A stretch of 8,661 bases of DNA from Bacteroidota bacterium (GTDB lineage: Bacteria > Bacteroidota > Bacteroidia > B-17B0 > Aurantibacillaceae), in contig JANYGR010000221.1 of assembly GCA_025359355.1 (NCBI GenBank), forward strand, positions 1 to 8,661. The letters are read 5' to 3'. Below, piece by piece: positions 5,468 through 8,661 of the stretch; position 1 is the stretch's first letter, and every line of letters begins with the position of its first letter. The notes under the pieces were generated by a model. It saw only the letters and a list, made by a program, of their open reading frames with translations, had not been told where the DNA came from and searched no databases. The translations under genes were made by a program, and so were the position numbers.

Positions 5468-6520
5468 ATGAAAAAAACCCTATCCTTTGCCATTGTTTGC
5501 TTATCCTTTAGCATAGCTTCGCAAGCGCAAACCGTAACAACCACAACTATTACGGGTAACTTAAAAGTAAGCGATTCCTTACATGTAATAAATAATATTT
5601 CTACCAAAGGAAGTGTATCTGCTGTTGGGGATGTAACAGCAACCGGCGAAATAGTATCGAAAGACACCATGCGAGCCCAAAAAGATATTTTAATTGACGG
5701 TAATGCTATAGTTGGCGGTAATATGAAAGTTGCTGGAACTAGTAATTTAACTAACCTAAAAGTGTCAGGTTCAATAAATATAAATACATTGCCACCTGCG
5801 GTAATTGACCCTTGTTTACAACTAATATTAGCGCAGCCGGTCCCAAGTGGTGGTAGTGTGCTTATGGCACTAAGTCCAGTGCAAATTAAAAATTTAGAAT
5901 TCACTTTAGACGCCAACCCTTGCCCAACTCCTCCAGTAATTCCCTTTACTTGGCAAACATACGGTAACCATGTAAACAGTAATAACCGTTGGATAGGAAC
6001 GATTGAAAATTTTGATTTCAATATAAGAACAAATAACTTATTACGCATGAGTGTTAAAAATAATGGTACTGTTAATTTATTTACATTGAATGCAACAACT
6101 ACTGGAGCTTTGGTTATTAAAAATAACGACTTAAATAAAAATGTATTTAAAATACAAAATAATGGAGCTACTTATATAGGCACAGAAAATGTAACTAATG
6201 GTCCTCACACAGATGCGCTATTAACAGTTAGTGGCAAAGTAGCTTGTAAGGAAATTCGTGTATTTGATAATGGAAGTGGTTATTGGGCAGATTTTGTATT
6301 TGATAAAAACTACAAATTAATGCCATTAAAAGAGGTTGAGGCCTATTACAATATAAATAGCCATTTGCCAAACATACCGACTGCTAAGGATATAGCAACA
6401 GATGGAAATGATTTAGCAAAAACAGATGCTTTGTTGTTACAAAAAATAGAAGAACTAACTTTATATATTGTACAACAACAGAAAGAAATTGAGGCACTGA
6501 AAAAAGAAATGAGAAAATAA
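5468..6520 (+). CDS. Secreted tail-fibre-like surface protein with shortened endosialidase-chaperone-type C-terminus
   Basis: This 350-residue exported protein has a signal peptide (1-21, ending ASQAQ). Residues 22-105 hold short beta-repeat turns rich in Gly, Val and Asn (GNLKVSDS, GSVSAVGD, GNAIVGGN, GNMKVAGT, LKVSGSIN), suggesting a beta-helix or trimeric fibre stem. A Pro-rich linker with Cys (C116, C152) follows, then NNRWIGTIENFDFNIRT-type motifs (172-188) and RMSVKNNGTVNL (193-204), as in fibre proteins of Bacteroidota. The C-terminus reads ADFVFDKNYKLMPLKEVEAY (274-293), HLPNIPTAKDI (299-309) and a coiled coil (about 322-349). This resembles the S74/endosialidase intramolecular chaperone but seems cut down. 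ATG 5468 was chosen because it starts a proper signal peptide; the frame extends upstream to a GTG at 5387 without one. Probably a surface or extracellular adhesin-like fibre; no phage context. Confidence 0.82.
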   Translation: MKKTLSFAIVCLSFSIASQAQTVTTTTITGNLKVSDSLHVINNISTKGSVSAVGDVTATGEIVSKDTMRAQKDILIDGNAIVGGNMKVAGTSNLTNLKVSGSININTLPPAVIDPCLQLILAQPVPSGGSVLMALSPVQIKNLEFTLDANPCPTPPVIPFTWQTYGNHVNSNNRWIGTIENFDFNIRTNNLLRMSVKNNGTVNLFTLNATTTGALVIKNNDLNKNVFKIQNNGATYIGTENVTNGPHTDALLTVSGKVACKEIRVFDNGSGYWADFVFDKNYKLMPLKEVEAYYNINSHLPNIPTAKDIATDGNDLAKTDALLLQKIEELTLYIVQQQKEIEALKKEMRK

Positions 6521-6593
6521 ATTTAAGGATGTTTAAATATACCCTAAAAGTTATACCTAAAATTTAAATACAAATACTTATTAATTTTTTTAT

Positions 6594-8661
6594 ATGAAAC
6601 GAATCCATTTTTTATGCTTGTTTACACTTTTAACTTTTGTAGCAGAAGCACAAAACATATATGTACATAACAAATATTGGTATTACAGAACAAGATTACG
6701 AAATGATTTTATGAAGGTGGGTGTGGGCACAGGTTGTAGTATCCCTATGGAAGAACGAGGAATTGATTATCATCCTTATGGTGACCCAACAAGCCCATCT
6801 TACGGGTATCCAGGATTTGACTTTAGTGATCCAAATAGTGGGGCTCAAGCAAAGTGGGGCGATGCCATGGGAGAATTAGGTTATTATATTGGCACCTTGG
6901 CAATGGAATACCATTTACTGGTTAAAAATAATCAGGAAACAGATTCGGTAAGATATGAATTATATTGCGCTTTAGAAGCCTTGAACCGGATAGATTATAA
7001 TGCAGAATATAGTTATTCTCAAGCAATTAATTTTACAACTTATTTCCAAAATGCATTTAATGGATTTATGCTAAGGGATGATGTTCCTTCAAATTTCATT
7101 ACTAATAATTTAAAAAGTTTTAATTACTTTGGCAACAAAGGATTTTGCAGCAAGATTAAATTAAACAGTCTCGAAGGATCATCAGGGATGGGAGCAATAA
7201 CATCTAACTATGGAGGTTCATATATTAGCCAAGATAATTGGTATAATTGTTTGGTTGGTTTGGCCTTAGTTCGAAAGTTTGTGCCTTCAGGAGTTACGTA
7301 TAATTCTGCCAGTTTTATGGATGGAAATGGATCTGACATCAATCAAGAAGCTTTTTCTATCGCTTTACGGGTAATGAATTATTTTAAAAAAGATGCTGCC
7401 TGGAATTTGATGTATCCAGAAACCGTACCTCATTTTATAGGAAGTAATAGTGGAGGGACAGCAACTTTTTTAGCTTTTCCACATGCAGAGGCATTAAACA
7501 AAATGGATCAAAACAAATGGGGTAATTATGTGAAGCCAGATGCACTTTCGTTTAACACTTCTTGCGAATATAATACTTGGCGGCACGATGGTAGTTGGCT
7601 AACTCAATTGTATAAAAATGGATTTGTGATACCTTGGATGTATACGAGTTATCAAATGTCGTCGCACGCATCCGGCACTCTTGGTAATATTTATACACAA
7701 TTACCTTTAATTATAATGCCAAATGCAGAGGCAAATTATAAATTCCTTCAATTATATATGCATCAAACCCATCCAGATGCTGCGGTTATGATTTCTAATA
7801 TATCAGCCGTGTGTAATTGCGAATATTTGTTTAGTGGAGTGGGTACAAAAAGTAGACTTCAGTTACATATTAATGATTATGGGTTATGGCACGCTGAATT
7901 ATTAAGGGTAGTATTGCACGGTAATGAAGATTGTGGCACCACAAAATTGAATATGAATTATTTTGCAAATGCTACCGATTTATTAAATTCGGCGCCCTGC
8001 CAAGGACCATATTGTTGGACCGCATCAAATCTTATAAACTATGGCCCAGTAGCACCTTACGAATGGAGTACAACCAGTCGATTAGATCATCCTCAGCGAA
8101 GAGGGAATGGTAATAATTACTTTATTGGGGAATATAATGGATTAGATTACATGTTTTATCATAACTTAGTATCGGTTATAAATGCAGATTATTTTAATGA
8201 CCCTAATGTAGATAGAATGGTAGATTTAGGAAGGAGACATATTACAACTAATTACCCAACAACGGTTAATGGTCAGCCATGGGGCACCACAGCAAACCCT
8301 GCCACCGTTAAAGCTTATGAGTATATTGTAACGAGTAATAATGTAGGCGTAGGTGGCGACGTAACCTATTTAGCTGGAAAAGAAATTGAAATTAGGCCAG
8401 GCTTTGGCACGGGTGGGGGTAATTTTACGGCGGCTATTCAACATTTTGAATGTAATGAAATATTAACAAACCCTATTAACTCTGCCGTTAATGCAAGGGC
8501 GGGGCATACGGACACTACTAAAAATGGTCAAACGATATATCCCGATTTAATGGCAACCAGCTATGAAACTAAAAAAATACCGATAATTACACCACTTACA
8601 AAACAAGTAGATGAAAAACCTACAGTGGCGTTAGCATTAGTGGATGGATCTACTAAAAAAG
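6594..8661 (+). CDS. Large secreted protein of unknown function, 3' end beyond the window
   Basis: An uninterrupted frame from ATG 6594 to the window end gives 689 codons. Residues 1-20 are a signal peptide (LLTFVAEAQ). The core, about 25-560, is rich in Trp, Tyr and Asn and has repeated helix-like segments: GYYIGTLAMEYHLL (96-109), YELYCALEALNRID (121-134), NWYNCLVGLALVRKFV (215-230), YGLWHAELLRVVLHG (429-443) and EYNGLDYMFYHNL (513-525). This recalls an alpha/alpha-toroid enzyme fold, but no catalytic motif is recognised. Residues about 575-620 are beta-rich (GGDVTYLAGKEIEIRPGF, GGGNFTAAIQHF), resembling the small repeat module near the C-termini of secreted Bacteroidota proteins. A type IX sorting domain may lie beyond the window. 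The gene starts 73 bases after the fibre-like gene, with no promoter or terminator recognised between, so cotranscription is possible. Exported glycan-active enzyme is one guess; structural protein another. Confidence 0.85.
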   Translation, partial: MKRIHFLCLFTLLTFVAEAQNIYVHNKYWYYRTRLRNDFMKVGVGTGCSIPMEERGIDYHPYGDPTSPSYGYPGFDFSDPNSGAQAKWGDAMGELGYYIGTLAMEYHLLVKNNQETDSVRYELYCALEALNRIDYNAEYSYSQAINFTTYFQNAFNGFMLRDDVPSNFITNNLKSFNYFGNKGFCSKIKLNSLEGSSGMGAITSNYGGSYISQDNWYNCLVGLALVRKFVPSGVTYNSASFMDGNGSDINQEAFSIALRVMNYFKKDAAWNLMYPETVPHFIGSNSGGTATFLAFPHAEALNKMDQNKWGNYVKPDALSFNTSCEYNTWRHDGSWLTQLYKNGFVIPWMYTSYQMSSHASGTLGNIYTQLPLIIMPNAEANYKFLQLYMHQTHPDAAVMISNISAVCNCEYLFSGVGTKSRLQLHINDYGLWHAELLRVVLHGNEDCGTTKLNMNYFANATDLLNSAPCQGPYCWTASNLINYGPVAPYEWSTTSRLDHPQRRGNGNNYFIGEYNGLDYMFYHNLVSVINADYFNDPNVDRMVDLGRRHITTNYPTTVNGQPWGTTANPATVKAYEYIVTSNNVGVGGDVTYLAGKEIEIRPGFGTGGGNFTAAIQHFECNEILTNPINSAVNARAGHTDTTKNGQTIYPDLMATSYETKKIPIITPLTKQVDEKPTVALALVDGSTKK

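Noticed and set aside
5227..6048. 273-codon reading frame on the minus strand
   Set aside because: It lies opposite the fibre-like gene and overlaps the XRE gene's 5' end in another frame; the plus-strand gene has a signal peptide and recognisable motifs, so this is a shadow.
5468..6520. Prophage or phage-tail-derived particle suggested by the fibre-like protein
   Set aside because: It has a signal peptide, and no structural, lysis, integrase or sheath genes are near; such fibre-like proteins also occur as surface proteins of Bacteroidota.
6521..6593. Imperfect direct repeat (ATACCCTAAAA / ATACCTAAAA) and AT-rich symmetry between the two exported-protein genes
   Set aside because: Too short and too AT-rich to call a repeat element or terminator; no T run after a stable stem.
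7931..8113. 60-codon plus-strand reading frame
   Set aside because: Out-of-frame shadow of the large secreted protein, whose frame is open through this stretch.

Overview
The window comes from an AT-rich Bacteroidota (Flavobacteriia/Sphingobacteriia-like) chromosome. Four signs support this: promoters of the TTTG-N18/19-TAnnTTTG type used by the primary sigma factor of that phylum; weak or absent Shine-Dalgarno sequences; a CarB that stops where the C-terminal allosteric (MGS-like) domain should begin; and secreted proteins with C-terminal modules typical of the phylum. The species cannot be named from the sequence. The left and centre look like ordinary chromosome; the right third carries less familiar surface and secreted genes.

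Layout. Bases 1-444 are the 3' end of carB, followed by a clear intrinsic terminator (471-504). Facing it on the minus strand is a small exported, probably beta-barrel, outer-membrane protein (535-1263). It starts at TTG, and a well-spaced promoter supports that start. Behind it, also on the minus strand, is the small SRP RNA gene ffs (about 1391-1495), with the conserved CAGG / GGAA tetraloop / AGCA core, a closing terminal stem, a U6 run and its own -7 box. A family 2 polyprenyl-phosphate-type glycosyltransferase (1584-2543) and a small three-helix membrane protein (2546-3142) form a two-gene operon. Its last stop codon directly abuts that of the convergent ung (3143-3835, uracil-DNA glycosylase).

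Divergent from ung, a strong promoter (3889-3918) drives an apparent three-gene operon: a 43-residue lipoprotein (3941-4072), the bacillithiol-linked thioredoxin-fold protein YtxJ (4079-4432) and a stand-alone response-regulator receiver (4449-4892). Two perfect inverted repeats lie in the first 91 bases of ytxJ; the second is followed by a T-rich run and resembles an intragenic terminator or attenuator. A convergent XRE-family repressor (4884-5279) overlaps the response regulator by 9 bases.

Divergent from that repressor are two exported-protein genes. The first (5468-6520) encodes a tail-fibre-like surface protein with a shortened, endosialidase-chaperone-like C-terminus and a coiled coil. 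The second (6594 to beyond the window end, at least 689 codons) encodes a large secreted protein of unrecognised function. It has a helix-rich, Trp/Tyr-rich core and a downstream beta module of the kind seen in type IX-secreted proteins.

The most interesting parts are the lipoprotein-ytxJ-receiver operon with its internal hairpins, and the regulator/fibre/large secreted protein cluster. No CRISPR array, tRNA, insertion sequence or defence system was seen.
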